The notes: generated by a model from the letters alone, not told the origin. A stretch of DNA of 64,000 nt from Lewinellaceae bacterium (GCA_016711435.1 JADJSY010000083.1:302826-366825), one strand, 5' to 3'; counted from the stretch's first letter, positions 49,937 to 58,517 are shown. Numbers and translations: made by a program.

Positions 49937-51193
49937 ATGAAAAACATTTATCTCCTGCCGTGTTTGCTCTTGCTTACTTGTACGCTTCCTGCACAAACCG
50001 ACACTGTTTTTATTTCCAATTCGGAAAGCAGCGAGGACCTGACGCCTGCTGTTTTTACGGATGCCCGAAACAAGGTTTTTAAGATGCAGGACCCCTGCCG
50101 TTTTTTATTAAAATTAAATCTGGCTTCGCTTTTAGGTCCCCAGGAACTCCATCTCAGTGGAGAATATAAACTACATCCTGCCTTTTCTATCGATGCAGGC
50201 GTACAGGCAATCGTTCGGGACGATGGCGACTGGATGACATCCTGGACGGTCCGCGCAGAACCCCGCTGGTATTACGGCATATCCAAAAAAGTAAAAAATG
50301 GCACACAGGCCGACAACCTGTCCGGGAATTACCTCAGCCTGGAATACGCATATACCCGTTACAGGAATAAAACACAGGGAAACAGAAACACCTTGCTGCT
50401 CAACTGGGGCGTGCAAAGGCGGCTTTTCAACCGGGGATATTTTGATCTGGGTTTTGGCGCGGGCATGGCTACGGTGAGCAGCGGACCATTCAACAGGGGC
50501 GGACGCGTATTTTTTGCTCGCCCACGGGCTGCCATCGGCCTGGCTGTGGCACGCCCGAAGACCGGGAAAAGTGCCGGTAACTATTGCGAGGCGCTTCGTT
50601 GTTTCACGGAAGAACGCAGGATGTGGAAAATCGACTTTTATAACCTGCTCGACTTTTACAAAGATTACCGGTATCAATGGGTCTCCCTGGCGCCTAACAT
50701 CGGTTATGAACAAAAAATCGCCGCTTCCGCCTGGTCTGTACACATGGAAATCGGCGGATTACTCTCCCGTGCTGGGTTTACGGTCGATAACGCAGGCCAA
50801 AAGCAGACTTATAACAGCCATACATACCAGACAATGGCGGTCCTGGAACCCCGCTGGTATTACAACCTGAAGCGCCGGATCGCGCAGGGGAAATCAGGCA
50901 ACAGCCTTTCCGGTACGTATGTGGGCGTACAATCCCGCTGGGCTTACAGTTACGAGCAACTGGGCAATATTGCACCGAACATAGGAGACAGGCGTATTAA
51001 AGATTGGAGTTTGGCGCCGGTTTGGGGCATACAGCACCGGTTTATGCGGAATGGCTATGTCGATTTTAACATCGGCCCCGGCCTTCAGTTACAGCAGAAT
51101 ACTGTGACCGATGAAAATGGGGAGCAAATGACCTCGACACAACGAAATCTGATTTACCTGGTCAGCAGGCTTCAGGTTGGGATGGCTTTTTAG
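49937..51193 (+). CDS. Outer-membrane beta-barrel-like protein with internal duplication
   Basis: A 418-residue protein with a signal peptide (MKNIYLLPCLLLLT to LPAQ) and many aromatic-ended strands. Two halves share a repeated segment: EPRWYYGISKKVKNG ... NLSGNYLSLEYAYTRY near residue 95 and EPRWYYNLKRRIAQG ... SLSGTYVGVQSRWAYSY near residue 298, indicating duplication of a barrel module. The end VSRLQVGMAF finishes in Phe as outer-membrane barrels do. No named family recognised. It may belong to the ECF cluster upstream but is separated by repeats. Confidence 0.65.
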   Translation: MKNIYLLPCLLLLTCTLPAQTDTVFISNSESSEDLTPAVFTDARNKVFKMQDPCRFLLKLNLASLLGPQELHLSGEYKLHPAFSIDAGVQAIVRDDGDWMTSWTVRAEPRWYYGISKKVKNGTQADNLSGNYLSLEYAYTRYRNKTQGNRNTLLLNWGVQRRLFNRGYFDLGFGAGMATVSSGPFNRGGRVFFARPRAAIGLAVARPKTGKSAGNYCEALRCFTEERRMWKIDFYNLLDFYKDYRYQWVSLAPNIGYEQKIAASAWSVHMEIGGLLSRAGFTVDNAGQKQTYNSHTYQTMAVLEPRWYYNLKRRIAQGKSGNSLSGTYVGVQSRWAYSYEQLGNIAPNIGDRRIKDWSLAPVWGIQHRFMRNGYVDFNIGPGLQLQQNTVTDENGEQMTSTQRNLIYLVSRLQVGMAF

Positions 51194-51300
51194 TTATTGG
51201 TTATCAGTTATTGGTTATCAGTGTGCCATTGTTTGGCTTTGGGAGGCGGGGCAAGGTTATCCGTTATTGGTTATTAATGCGAATAACCGCCCGTATTAGT
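51194..51300. repeat. Left flanking repeat of the SRPBCC gene
   Basis: GTTATTGGTTATCAGTTATT words with GTTTGGCTTTGGGAGGCGGG inside. The latter is the exact inverse of the right flank (about 51953-51973). The rest, up to 51447, shows nothing recognisable. Confidence 0.85.
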
Positions 51301-51447
51301 GAGGCGGTGACTGACACCGGAAATAAAATGTTTTGGAATTTCCTGAGAGGAATAGTTATTGGAGCACCTGCCGAGGCGAAAATTAAATCTGAATCACGCA
51401 CTAAATGATCTGAAAGTTAGACTTTTGCTCCTGAAATCAAACCACTC

Positions 51448-51868
51448 ATGTCAACAAACATTTCCAAAATCACCATCCACGCTCCCATTCAAAAAGTTTG
51501 GGACACCCTCACCCACCCCGACAAAGTAAAACGCTGGCAGTACGGAAGCGACTTACTTACAACCTGGGAAGTCGGCACCGACATCAAATTTGTAACCCTT
51601 TGGGAAGAATTACCTTTGAACAATGGGGAAAAGTGTTGGAATATAGCCCGACCAAAAAAATCAGGTATACCCTGTTTGCACCGCGACCGGGCCTTGAAGA
51701 CACCCCGGAAAATTATTTTGAAATGCAATATGTATTAACGGAAACCGGCGTAAAAACAAGCCTGCAAATTATCCAGCAGGATAACAGACCCGGGGCAGTT
51801 CAGGAACCGGAGCAAGGGAAGAAAATCCGATACTACATATGCTGAAGCAGGTTGCAGAAGAAAGTTAA
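51448..51868 (+). CDS. SRPBCC (AHSA1-type) domain protein, two frameshifts
   Basis: The beginning ITIHAPIQKVWDTLTHPDKV and, in another frame, ITFEQWGKVLEYSP through YTLFAPRPGLEDTPENYF to LHMLKQVAEES reconstruct a START/AHSA1-like small ligand-binding protein of about 140 residues. One A is missing near 51605 and one G near 51816-51818. As read, the first frame would give only 96 residues. No ligand can be proposed. The gene is enclosed by inverted repeat copies. Confidence 0.7.
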
Positions 51869-51902
51869 AAAAAGACCATTTACCACATGAATACCAGTAG
51901 GC

Positions 51903-52014
51903 AGAGCCTGGCGCGAGCGAGAGCAACCACCCTGATAACCGATAACCTCTTCCCCGCCTCCCAAAGCCAAACAGATGCACACTGATAACCAATAACGGAT
52001 AACCGATAACTTTT
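51903..52014. repeat. Right flanking repeat of the SRPBCC gene
   Basis: GAGAGCAACCACCC core, GATAACCGATAACC words, CCCCGCCTCCCAAAGCCAAAC and more GATAACC words. Read in reverse it reproduces about 60 nt of the left flank 51200-51270. It ends 80 nt before the S10 operon promoter. Confidence 0.85.
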
Positions 52015-52093
52015 TAAAAAACACGGCAGATGCAGCCTGAAAAACCCAAAGTTCCCGCCTTCAAAACTTTTTTCAGAAAATTTTCAAACCTGC

Positions 52094-52125
52094 TTGGTTT
52101 TTTAAACTTCCTGTGATTACCTTTG
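52094..52125 (+). promoter_or_regulatory. -33/-7 promoter of the S10 operon
   Basis: TTG (52094-52096), a 21-nt spacer, TACCTTTG (52118-52125). It matches the Bacteroidota consensus and lies 92 nt before rpsJ, leaving room for a leader of about 85 nt. Confidence 0.7.
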
Positions 52126-52216
52126 CGCTCGCTTTTGAAGCAAGGGACACAAAATTGAATTTTGTTTACCACCTTCCAAAGTGATGAAATTGAAATTTTA
52201 AATTCCTTTCAGGGTA

Positions 52217-52525
52217 ATGAATCAGAAAATTCGCATCAAACTTCGGTCTTACGACTACAACTTGGTGGACAAGTCTACCGAGAAAATCGTCAAGACTGTA
52301 CGTGCGAGTGGAGCCGTTGTAACTGGTCCGATTCCGCTGCCAACCGAGAAAGAAATATTCACCGTGCTGCGTTCTCCGCACGTGAATAAGAAAGCTCGTG
52401 AGCAGTTCCAGTTGCGCACCCACAAGCGCTTGATTGAAATCTACACACCGACACAAAAGACGGTGGACGCTCTCTCCAAGTTGGAACTGCCGAGCGGTGT
52501 TGACATTCAAGTCAAGCTCACCTAA
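52217..52525 (+). CDS. rpsJ: Ribosomal protein S10
   Basis: A 102-residue 30S protein, also the NusB partner in antitermination. RIKLRSYDYNLVDKS and SPHVNKKAREQFQLRTHKR are typical. It is the first gene of the operon here; rpsL, rpsG, fusA are not upstream. Confidence 0.97.
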   Translation: MNQKIRIKLRSYDYNLVDKSTEKIVKTVRASGAVVTGPIPLPTEKEIFTVLRSPHVNKKAREQFQLRTHKRLIEIYTPTQKTVDALSKLELPSGVDIQVKLT

Positions 52526-52713
52526 TTCGCAAATTCTAAGGAGTCAAGTCTGTTGTTTCCGGGGGTATTCAAAGTGGTGGCGGTTATCGTACTAACTGAA
52601 TACATTCGAAAGCGGTTCCGCAAAACGGAAAGTCGCTTTTCGCATGCTCGCTTTACCGGAACAGGATTTGAAAGAAATTCTACGTATCGTTCAATCATAT
52701 AAATAACGACACA

Positions 52714-53337
52714 GTGAACGGTCTGATTGGCAAAAAAATCGGCATGACCAGTATCTATGACAACAACGGCAAGAACGTTGCAGTCACAATTATTGAGGCA
52801 GGGCCTTGCGTAGTAACGCAAATTCGCACAGAAGAAACGGACGGCTATTCAGCGCTCCAGTTGGCTTTCGGCGATCGTAAAACAAAGAATACTCCCAAGG
52901 CTCTGATGGGCCACTTTAGCAAAGCCGGCTTGGAAGAGCCGCTTCATAAAGTACAGGAGTTTCGGGACTCGAACCTTTCTAAAAATCTGGGCGACGAAGT
53001 AACCGTCACCGATATTTTTGTGGAAGGCGACAAAGTGTTGGTCACCGGCACCTCCAAAGGTAAAGGTTTCCAGGGTGTAGTTAAGCGGCACGGCTTCGGT
53101 GGTGTCATGCAACAAACACACGGCCAGCACAACCGTCTGCGCGCTCCCGGCTCCCTGGGTAACTCTTCTTTCGCTGCGAAAGTAATGAAAGGCATGCGTA
53201 TGGGTGGTCACATGGGTCACGCCCAGGTGAAAGTTCGCCGTCTGCAAATTATGAAAGTGTTCCCGGAACAGAATATCATCCTCATCAAGGGTGCGATTCC
53301 AGGCCATAAGGGCGCTTATGTAACAATTGAAAAATAA
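52714..53337 (+). CDS. rplC: Ribosomal protein L3
   Basis: A 207-residue 50S protein placed near the peptidyl-transferase centre. The start is a GTG at 52714 (GLIGKKIGMT is the family N-terminus). GTSKGKGFQGVVKRHGFGG and the methylated-Gln region QTHGQHNRLRAPGS are intact. The 188-nt gap to rpsJ holds no repeat and nothing else recognisable. Confidence 0.96.
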   Translation: MNGLIGKKIGMTSIYDNNGKNVAVTIIEAGPCVVTQIRTEETDGYSALQLAFGDRKTKNTPKALMGHFSKAGLEEPLHKVQEFRDSNLSKNLGDEVTVTDIFVEGDKVLVTGTSKGKGFQGVVKRHGFGGVMQQTHGQHNRLRAPGSLGNSSFAAKVMKGMRMGGHMGHAQVKVRRLQIMKVFPEQNIILIKGAIPGHKGAYVTIEK

Positions 53338-53366
53338 TTTCTTGACCAATACTAATTTCTTCGGAA

Positions 53367-53993
53367 ATGCAAATTTCGGTCTATAACATCCAAGGCGAAT
53401 CCACGGGCCGGTCAGTGACCCTCCCGGATGAGATATTCGGTATCGAACCGCACGAGCACAGTGTATGGCTCGATGTGAAACGTTACCTGAACGCACAGCG
53501 TCAGGGTACGCACAAATCCAAAGAGCGCAGTGAAATGAGCGGTTCAACCCGCAAGTTGCACAAGCAAAAAGGAACTGGCGGCTCCCGTAAAGGCGACATC
53601 AACAACCCGTTGTACCGTGGTGGCGGTCGAGTATTCGGCCCACGCCCCCGCAACTACGATATTCAGGTGAACGCCAAAGTGCGTCGTCTGGCTCGTCGCA
53701 GCGCGTTGTCTGCCAAGGCACAAGCCGGTGGTATCATCGTTGTGGAAGATTTCACATTTGATGCACCTAAAACCAGCCAGTTCCTGGCCATTCTGAACGC
53801 ACTGCAAGTAGCCGACAAAAAGCCGCTGACAGTGACAGGAGCCTACGACAAAATGTTGTACCTGTCCTGCCGGAATATTGAGAAGGCAACCATTGCTCCC
53901 GCTACCGATCTGAATACTTATCAGATCATGCAGGCAGGCGCAGTAGTGATCTCGGAAAGCGCTATTGAGAAAATTAAAGAAAACTGCGAGTAG
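53367..53993 (+). CDS. rplD: Ribosomal protein L4
   Basis: A 208-residue 50S protein lining the exit tunnel. The extended loop KQKGTGGSRKGDINNPLYRG and the globular domain around VEDFTFDAPKTSQF are present. An ATAAC-type hairpin follows its stop. Confidence 0.96.
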   Translation: MQISVYNIQGESTGRSVTLPDEIFGIEPHEHSVWLDVKRYLNAQRQGTHKSKERSEMSGSTRKLHKQKGTGGSRKGDINNPLYRGGGRVFGPRPRNYDIQVNAKVRRLARRSALSAKAQAGGIIVVEDFTFDAPKTSQFLAILNALQVADKKPLTVTGAYDKMLYLSCRNIEKATIAPATDLNTYQIMQAGAVVISESAIEKIKENCE

Positions 53994-53995
53994 GT

Positions 53996-54072
53996 TATCA
54001 GTTATTAGTTATCAGTTATCGGGATGCACCCGTTAATACCACTGATAACAGATAACAGACAACCGATAACTA
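53996..54072. repeat. Word-array hairpin between rplD and rplW
   Basis: GGTTATCAGTTATTAGTTAT words pair with GATAACAGATAACAGACAAC words around GGGATGCACCC, inside the S10 operon. It ends 9 nt before rplW. Confidence 0.9.
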
Positions 54073-54080
54073 AAAAAGTT

Positions 54081-54383
54081 ATGGCTAAGCAAATTTTAAT
54101 ACGGCCGGTCATCACCGAGAAAGCGACACAACTCGCTGACAAGCGCAACACGTATGCGTTCGTGGTGAACAGGGACGTGAACAAGATTGAGATCAAAAAA
54201 GCAGTCGAAAAACAGTTCAACGTTTCTGTCGACAAAGTCAATACGGCAATTATGCCGGGCAAACCGAAATCTCGCAGCACGAAGACGGCTGTAGTAAAAG
54301 GTACGAAATCCTCCTACAAAAAGGCGTTCGTTACCCTGACTCCAGGCGAAACCATCGACATCTTCGGCGGCACGGAAGAATAA
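54081..54383 (+). CDS. rplW: Ribosomal protein L23
   Basis: A 100-residue 50S protein at the tunnel exit (docking site for trigger factor and SRP). ILIRPVITEKATQLAD and YAFVVNRDVNKIEIKKAVE are characteristic. The start at 54081 was chosen; upstream codons translate the ATAAC words. Confidence 0.96.
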   Translation: MAKQILIRPVITEKATQLADKRNTYAFVVNRDVNKIEIKKAVEKQFNVSVDKVNTAIMPGKPKSRSTKTAVVKGTKSSYKKAFVTLTPGETIDIFGGTEE

Positions 54384-54494
54384 GTTAGTTAATAGTTATT
54401 AGTTATTGGTTATCAGGACTACCAGCCTTCGGCATCAGCAAAAGCCCTAAGCGAAGCACACTGATAACAGATAACAAATAACCGATAACAAATA
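54384..54494. repeat. Word-array hairpin between rplW and rplB
   Basis: GTTAGTTAATAGTTATTAG words pair with GATAACAGATAACAAATAAC words around a core ACTACCAGCCTTCGGCATC ... CTAAGCGAAGCACACTG. It lies inside the S10 operon and ends 7 nt before rplB. Confidence 0.9.
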
Positions 54495-54500
54495 AAAAAA

Positions 54501-55331
54501 ATGGCAGTTAAGAAATTCAATCCGCTGACGCCGGGACAACGTTTCCGGGTAGCCGTTTCGAGGGATGAACTGACGAAAGGCGCAAAACCTGAGAAGTCAT
54601 TGCTCACCACGTTTGGCAGTACTGGCGGTCGCAACAGCGACGGTCACCGTACCATGCGTAACCGTGGTGGTGGTCACAAGCGTCGTTACCGCTTTATTGA
54701 CTTCCGACGCGATAAAGAAGGTGCAGCAACGGTTCAGTCTATTCAGTATGATCCGAATCGCAGTGCTTACATCGCGCTGGTTCAATATGCCGATGGCGAA
54801 AAGCTGTACATCCTGGCCCCAAAAGGTCTGGAAGTTGGTCAGGTAGTCCATTCCGGCCGTGGTGCTACACCCGATACGGGCAATTGCCTTTATCTGGCGG
54901 AAGTACCCCTGGGCGCATTTGTCCACAACGTGGAAATGCAGCCCGGACAAGGAGGCGTGCTGGTACGCAGCGCCGGTAACAGCGCCCAGATGATGGGCCG
55001 TGAAGACCGCTACGCTGTTCTGAAACTGCCATCCGGCGAAACCCGCCGTATCCTGATCACCTGCCGTGCCACCATCGGTATCGTAGGCAATGGAGACCAC
55101 AGTCTCGAAATCATGGGTAAGGCAGGTCGTATGCGCTGGAAAGGCTGGAGGCCACGTACACGTCCGGTCGTAATGAATCCGGTGGATCACCCGATGGGTG
55201 GCGGTGAAGGCCGCGCTTCAGGAGGCCACCCACGTACACGGAAAGGTCTGAAAGCCAAAGGTGCTAAAACGCGTAGCCGTACAAAAGCATCCAATGCACT
55301 GATTATCAACCGTCGCAAAACGGGTAAATAA
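54501..55331 (+). CDS. rplB: Ribosomal protein L2
   Basis: A 276-residue 50S protein needed for subunit joining and peptidyl transfer. KKFNPLTPGQRFRV at the start and NPVDHPMGGGEGR near the end are diagnostic. Normal length. Confidence 0.97.
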   Translation: MAVKKFNPLTPGQRFRVAVSRDELTKGAKPEKSLLTTFGSTGGRNSDGHRTMRNRGGGHKRRYRFIDFRRDKEGAATVQSIQYDPNRSAYIALVQYADGEKLYILAPKGLEVGQVVHSGRGATPDTGNCLYLAEVPLGAFVHNVEMQPGQGGVLVRSAGNSAQMMGREDRYAVLKLPSGETRRILITCRATIGIVGNGDHSLEIMGKAGRMRWKGWRPRTRPVVMNPVDHPMGGGEGRASGGHPRTRKGLKAKGAKTRSRTKASNALIINRRKTGK

Positions 55332-55362
55332 ATTTAACCGGACTCATAATTGTAACTGAGAT

Positions 55363-55629
55363 ATGCCGCGTTCACTCAAAAAAGGCCCTTACATCCATCA
55401 TAAATTGATGGAAAAAGTGGTAAAGTCAAAACTGAGCAACCGTAAACAGGTGATTAAAACCTGGAGCCGTGCTTCAATGATTATTCCCGACATGGTCGGC
55501 GAAACAATTGCTGTACACAATGGTAAAACGTTTGTTCCTGTATTCGTAACGGAAAATATGGTGGGTCACAAACTCGGTGAGTTTTCTCCAACCCGAAATT
55601 TCCGTGGTCACGGTGGTAATAAAAAATAA
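55363..55629 (+). CDS. rpsS: Ribosomal protein S19
   Basis: An 88-residue 30S head protein, MPRSLKKGPYIHHKL to GHKLGEFSPTRNFRGHGG. Normal. Confidence 0.97.
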   Translation: MPRSLKKGPYIHHKLMEKVVKSKLSNRKQVIKTWSRASMIIPDMVGETIAVHNGKTFVPVFVTENMVGHKLGEFSPTRNFRGHGGNKK

Positions 55630-55697
55630 TGGGTTATCAGGTGTTGGAAATCTGTTTTCCTGATTTTCAGCCTCTTGGTTTCAAATTTAAATAAACA

Positions 55698-56069
55698 ATG
55701 GAAGCAGTAGCTAAACTGAGAAATTGTCCGATGTCGCCCCGCAAAATGCGTCTCGTAGTAGATAACATTCGCGGTAAGAAGGTGGTAGATGCCCTCGGCA
55801 TTCTGAAATACACCAATAAAGAAGCAGCAGTATGGCTCGAAAAGCTGGTACTGTCCGCTATCAACAATTGGGAACAGAAATCCGAGCAGGCGGGCGCCGC
55901 TGACGACTACGAACTCTACATTAAAACAGCCTTTGTAGACGGAGGAGGCATTATTTATCGCTTTCTTCCGGCGCCACAAGGCCGTGCATACAGGGTGCGC
56001 AAACGCCGTAACCACGTTACGATCGTTGTTGCAAACCGTGTAGCGCTCGACACCGAACAAATCTCTTAG
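55698..56069 (+). CDS. rplV: Ribosomal protein L22
   Basis: A 123-residue 50S tunnel protein: NCPMSPRKMRLVVDNIRGK at the start, the beta-hairpin RFLPAPQGRAYRVRKRRNHV near the end. Normal. Confidence 0.96.
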   Translation: MEAVAKLRNCPMSPRKMRLVVDNIRGKKVVDALGILKYTNKEAAVWLEKLVLSAINNWEQKSEQAGAADDYELYIKTAFVDGGGIIYRFLPAPQGRAYRVRKRRNHVTIVVANRVALDTEQIS

Positions 56070-56105
56070 AAATCACTCATTCGCACATCCTCATTCAGTA
56101 ATAAA

Positions 56106-57125
56106 ATGGGTCAAAAAGCAAATCCGATTGGTAATCGCTTGGGCATCATTCGCGGTTGGGATTCTAACTGGTATGCCGACAAAGACTACGGTCTTAAAGT
56201 GGTGGAAGACGAAAAAATTCGTAACTACCTCCGTGCGCGCCGTCCAAAAACGGCAACGGCCGATCCGCGCGACCGTAACAAGCCAATGCAAAACGGTATC
56301 AGCCGTGTTGTCATTGAACGTACGATGAAGCGGGTTACCGTCACCATCCATACCAGCCGTCCCGGTATCATTATCGGCAAAGGTGGTAAGGAAGTTGACC
56401 TGATAAAAGAAGAACTCAAGGTGCTCACGGGCAAAGATGTTCAAATCAACATCTTTGAAATCCGGAAGCCTGAACTCGATGCGAACATTGTAGGCGAACA
56501 AATCGCCAAACAAATTGAAGCGCGTATCAACTATCGCCGGGCCATCAAAGGTTCTATTCAAGGTACCATGCGTGCCGGAGCAGAAGGAATCAAGGTGCGT
56601 ATCAGCGGTCGTGTAGGTGGCGCCGAAATTGCCCGCAGCGAGGAATATAAAGAAGGTCGTACGCCTCTGCATACTTTCCGTGCCGACATCGACTACGCCT
56701 GGGTGGAAGCCCAGACCGTATACGGTAAAATCGGTATCAAAGTATGGCTTTTCAAAGGAGAAGTACTGACTAAACGCGAACTGACTCCGTTCGCAGCAGC
56801 TGAAGGAACCGGTGGTGATCGTCGCGAAGGCGGCGACCGCGGCGGAGATCGCAGAGGCGGTGGTGGAGATCGCGGCGGAGATCGCCGTGGTGGCGGTGAT
56901 CGTCGCGAAGGCGGCGACCGCGGAGAACGCGGTGATCGTCGCGAAGGCGGCGGTGGCGGTAATCGCGGTGGCAATCGCGGCGGAACCGGCGGCGGCGGCA
57001 ATCGCGGCGGCGGAACCGGCGGCGGTGGTAATCGCGGCGGCGGAACCGGTGGTGGCGGCAATCGCGGCGGAAGCGGCGGCGGCGGTAATCGCGGTGGAAG
57101 CGGCGGCGGCGGCCCGCGCAGATAA
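56106..57125 (+). CDS. rpsC: Ribosomal protein S3 with long Gly/Arg-rich tail
   Basis: A 339-residue 30S protein. Residues 1-231 are a complete S3, with KH-domain GIIIGKGGKEVD and C-domain MRAGAEGIKVRISGR. It lies at the mRNA entry site. Residues about 232-339 form an added tail of GGDRRGGGDRGGDRR repeats passing into GGGNRGGGTGG repeats, with no hydrophobic residues. Bacterial S3 is usually 210-280 residues. The tail is probably disordered and RNA-binding (RGG-like); it could also be a result of repeat expansion. Confidence 0.95.
   Translation: MGQKANPIGNRLGIIRGWDSNWYADKDYGLKVVEDEKIRNYLRARRPKTATADPRDRNKPMQNGISRVVIERTMKRVTVTIHTSRPGIIIGKGGKEVDLIKEELKVLTGKDVQINIFEIRKPELDANIVGEQIAKQIEARINYRRAIKGSIQGTMRAGAEGIKVRISGRVGGAEIARSEEYKEGRTPLHTFRADIDYAWVEAQTVYGKIGIKVWLFKGEVLTKRELTPFAAAEGTGGDRREGGDRGGDRRGGGGDRGGDRRGGGDRREGGDRGERGDRREGGGGGNRGGNRGGTGGGGNRGGGTGGGGNRGGGTGGGGNRGGSGGGGNRGGSGGGGPRR
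56806..57122 (+). repeat. Coding tandem repeat for the S3 RGG-like tail
   Basis: First half: 12-24 nt units like GGCGGCGACCGCGGAGA. Second half: units of about 27-30 nt around GGCGGCAATCGCGGCGGA repeated six times. Such a tract can change length by slippage while staying in frame. Confidence 0.9.
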
Positions 57126-57235
57126 AAAGCAAAAAGCAAAAGGCAAAGTTTGCAACACCGTAAATCCCTTTTGCCTTCAACAGATGTTCCTTTTTGCTTT
57201 TGCTCTTTGGACATTGCCCTTTGCCTCTTTATTAA
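57124..57235. repeat. AAAAGCAAAAGGC / TTTTGCCTTTTGC word arrays after rpsC
   Basis: AAAAAGCAAAAAGCAAAAGG on the left pairs imperfectly with CCCTTTTGCC and TTTTTGCTTTTGCTC on the right. The word family also appears near 4345, 13175, 24890 and 49890. Confidence 0.82.
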
Positions 57236-57255
57236 CGGCGCATTTAATACTAACT

Positions 57256-57287
57256 TTTGAAAAATCTTGTCTTGTGTTGTACCTTTG
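57256..57287 (+). promoter_or_regulatory. Internal promoter before rplP
   Basis: TTTG (57256-57259), a 20-nt spacer, TACCTTTG (57280-57287); an exact consensus match 75 nt before rplP, in the 236-nt rpsC-rplP gap. It suggests that the second half of the operon can be transcribed separately. Confidence 0.68.
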
Positions 57288-57361
57288 CAGCCCGTTTTTC
57301 GGGATATACAAGGAAAATAGAACACAAAACATTGATTGACAGGCTTTTAAATTGACACAGG

Positions 57362-57781
57362 ATGTTACAGCCAAAACGTCAAAAATATCGCAAGCAACAC
57401 AAAGGCCGCAACCGCGGGCTTGCAAACAAGGGGAGTTCCATCTCTTTCGGGTCATTCGGCCTGAAATCTATGGAATTCAGCCGTATCACCAGCCGTCAGA
57501 TCGAGTCCGCTCGTATTGCACTGACGCGCCACATGAAACGGGAAGGTAAGGTGTGGATTCGCATCTTCCCTGACAAACCGCTTACCTCCAAGCCTGCGGA
57601 AGTTCGTATGGGTAAAGGTAAAGGTGCTGTCGACCATTATGTTTGTGAAGTTCAACCAGGTCGTATACTGTTCGAAATTGAAGGAGTTACGGAAGAACTG
57701 GCATACGAGTCGCTGCGACTTGCTGCACAAAAACTTCCGGTGCTCTGCAAAGCAGTAACGCGGTACGATTTTGAAAGATAA
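57362..57781 (+). CDS. rplP: Ribosomal protein L16
   Basis: A 139-residue 50S protein at the A-site: MLQPKRQKYRKQHKGRNRG, then IWIRIFPDKP-like VWIRIFPDKPLTSKPAEVRM and GKGKGAVDHYV. The possible hydroxylated Arg region is intact. Normal length. Confidence 0.97.
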   Translation: MLQPKRQKYRKQHKGRNRGLANKGSSISFGSFGLKSMEFSRITSRQIESARIALTRHMKREGKVWIRIFPDKPLTSKPAEVRMGKGKGAVDHYVCEVQPGRILFEIEGVTEELAYESLRLAAQKLPVLCKAVTRYDFER

Positions 57782-57789
57782 AAATTAAA

Positions 57790-57852
57790 GTTTATGAGTG
57801 GATGGTTTATAGGTTTATAAACTCTCAACTCTTGTAAACCATCAACAAAAAT
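57790..57852. repeat. Small word-array hairpin between rplP and rpmC
   Basis: GGATGGTTTATAGGTTTATA and AAACTCTCAACTCTTGTAAACC, a mixed short hairpin ending just before rpmC. Confidence 0.65.
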
Positions 57853-57855
57853 AAA

Positions 57856-58117
57856 ATGGCAAAGGAGAAATTGGAACTTGCTGACATGACTGTCGCCGAC
57901 CTGCAAGCCGAACTGGCAAGCATGGAAACGGAGTACCAGCAAATGAAATTCGACCATGCGGTCAAAGGGATCGCCAATCCGATGGAATTGCGTGAAATGC
58001 GTCGCAACATAGCCCGTATTGTCACGGAAGGCCGGAAACGGGAAATCGCAGTGATGACTCCCGAGCAACTTGAACTGCGGGTCCAAGTTGCGGATTCGCC
58101 GCCGTCGCCAGAAATAA
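57856..58117 (+). CDS. rpmC: Ribosomal protein L29, frameshift near end
   Basis: A 50S tunnel-exit protein. KLELADMTVADLQAELASM starts normally. As sequenced the frame ends at 58146, with a tail (VQVADSPPSPEIKAF) unlike L29. Dropping one G from the run at 58079-58081 gives ELRSKLRIRRRRQK and a stop at 58117, a basic L29-type ending (86 residues). Probable base-call error. Confidence 0.9.
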
Positions 58118-58146
58118 AAGCGTTCAACTCATTTACATCTAAATAG

Positions 58147-58409
58147 ATGGAAGCAGTAGTAAGAAATCTTCGTAAACAAAAAACCGGCGTGGTCGTGTCC
58201 AATAAAATGGACAAAACCATCGCCGTAAGGTGGAACGCCGCCTGATGCACCCGCTGTACGGTAAATTCGTAAAGCGTTCCAAGAAGTTCTTCGCACACGA
58301 CGAAGAAAACACTTGTAATATCGGTGATACTGTGCGCATCATGGAAACGCGTCCGCTCAGTAAAATGAAGCGCTGGCGTTTGGTCGAAATCCTTGAAAGA
58401 GCGAAATGA
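58147..58409 (+). CDS. rpsQ: Ribosomal protein S17, frameshift in the middle
   Basis: A 30S protein. It begins MEAVVRNLRKQKTGVVV and, as read, stops after WNAA. Adding a G at 58229-58230 restores VERRLMHPLYGKFVKRSKKF and the ending RLVEILERAK, total 87 residues. It is an essential gene, so a sequencing deletion is the likely reason. Confidence 0.92.
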
Positions 58410-58505
58410 TTTATAGTTATGAGTTATAAGTTATGAGTTATGTGATAAATTGCCTCACTCCTAACCATTCAAATAACTCCTAACTCCTAACTCCTAACTC
58501 ATAAC
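58410..58505. repeat. Word-array hairpin, AGTTATGAGTTATAAG family
   Basis: TAGTTATGAGTTATAAGTTA words on the left and CTCCTAACTCCTAACTCAT words on the right, in the rpsQ-rplN gap. Confidence 0.88.
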
Positions 58506-58517
58506 TAAGATAAAGTC

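Noticed and set aside
56091..57158. 355-codon antisense frame over rpsC, rich in Ala, Thr, Ile
   Set aside because: It is the reverse reading of the Gly/Arg repeat tail of S3; low complexity and no independent support.
56812..57339. 175-codon Ala-rich frame overlapping the rpsC tail in another frame
   Set aside because: Alternative frame of the same tandem repeat; stop-free only because of repeat composition.
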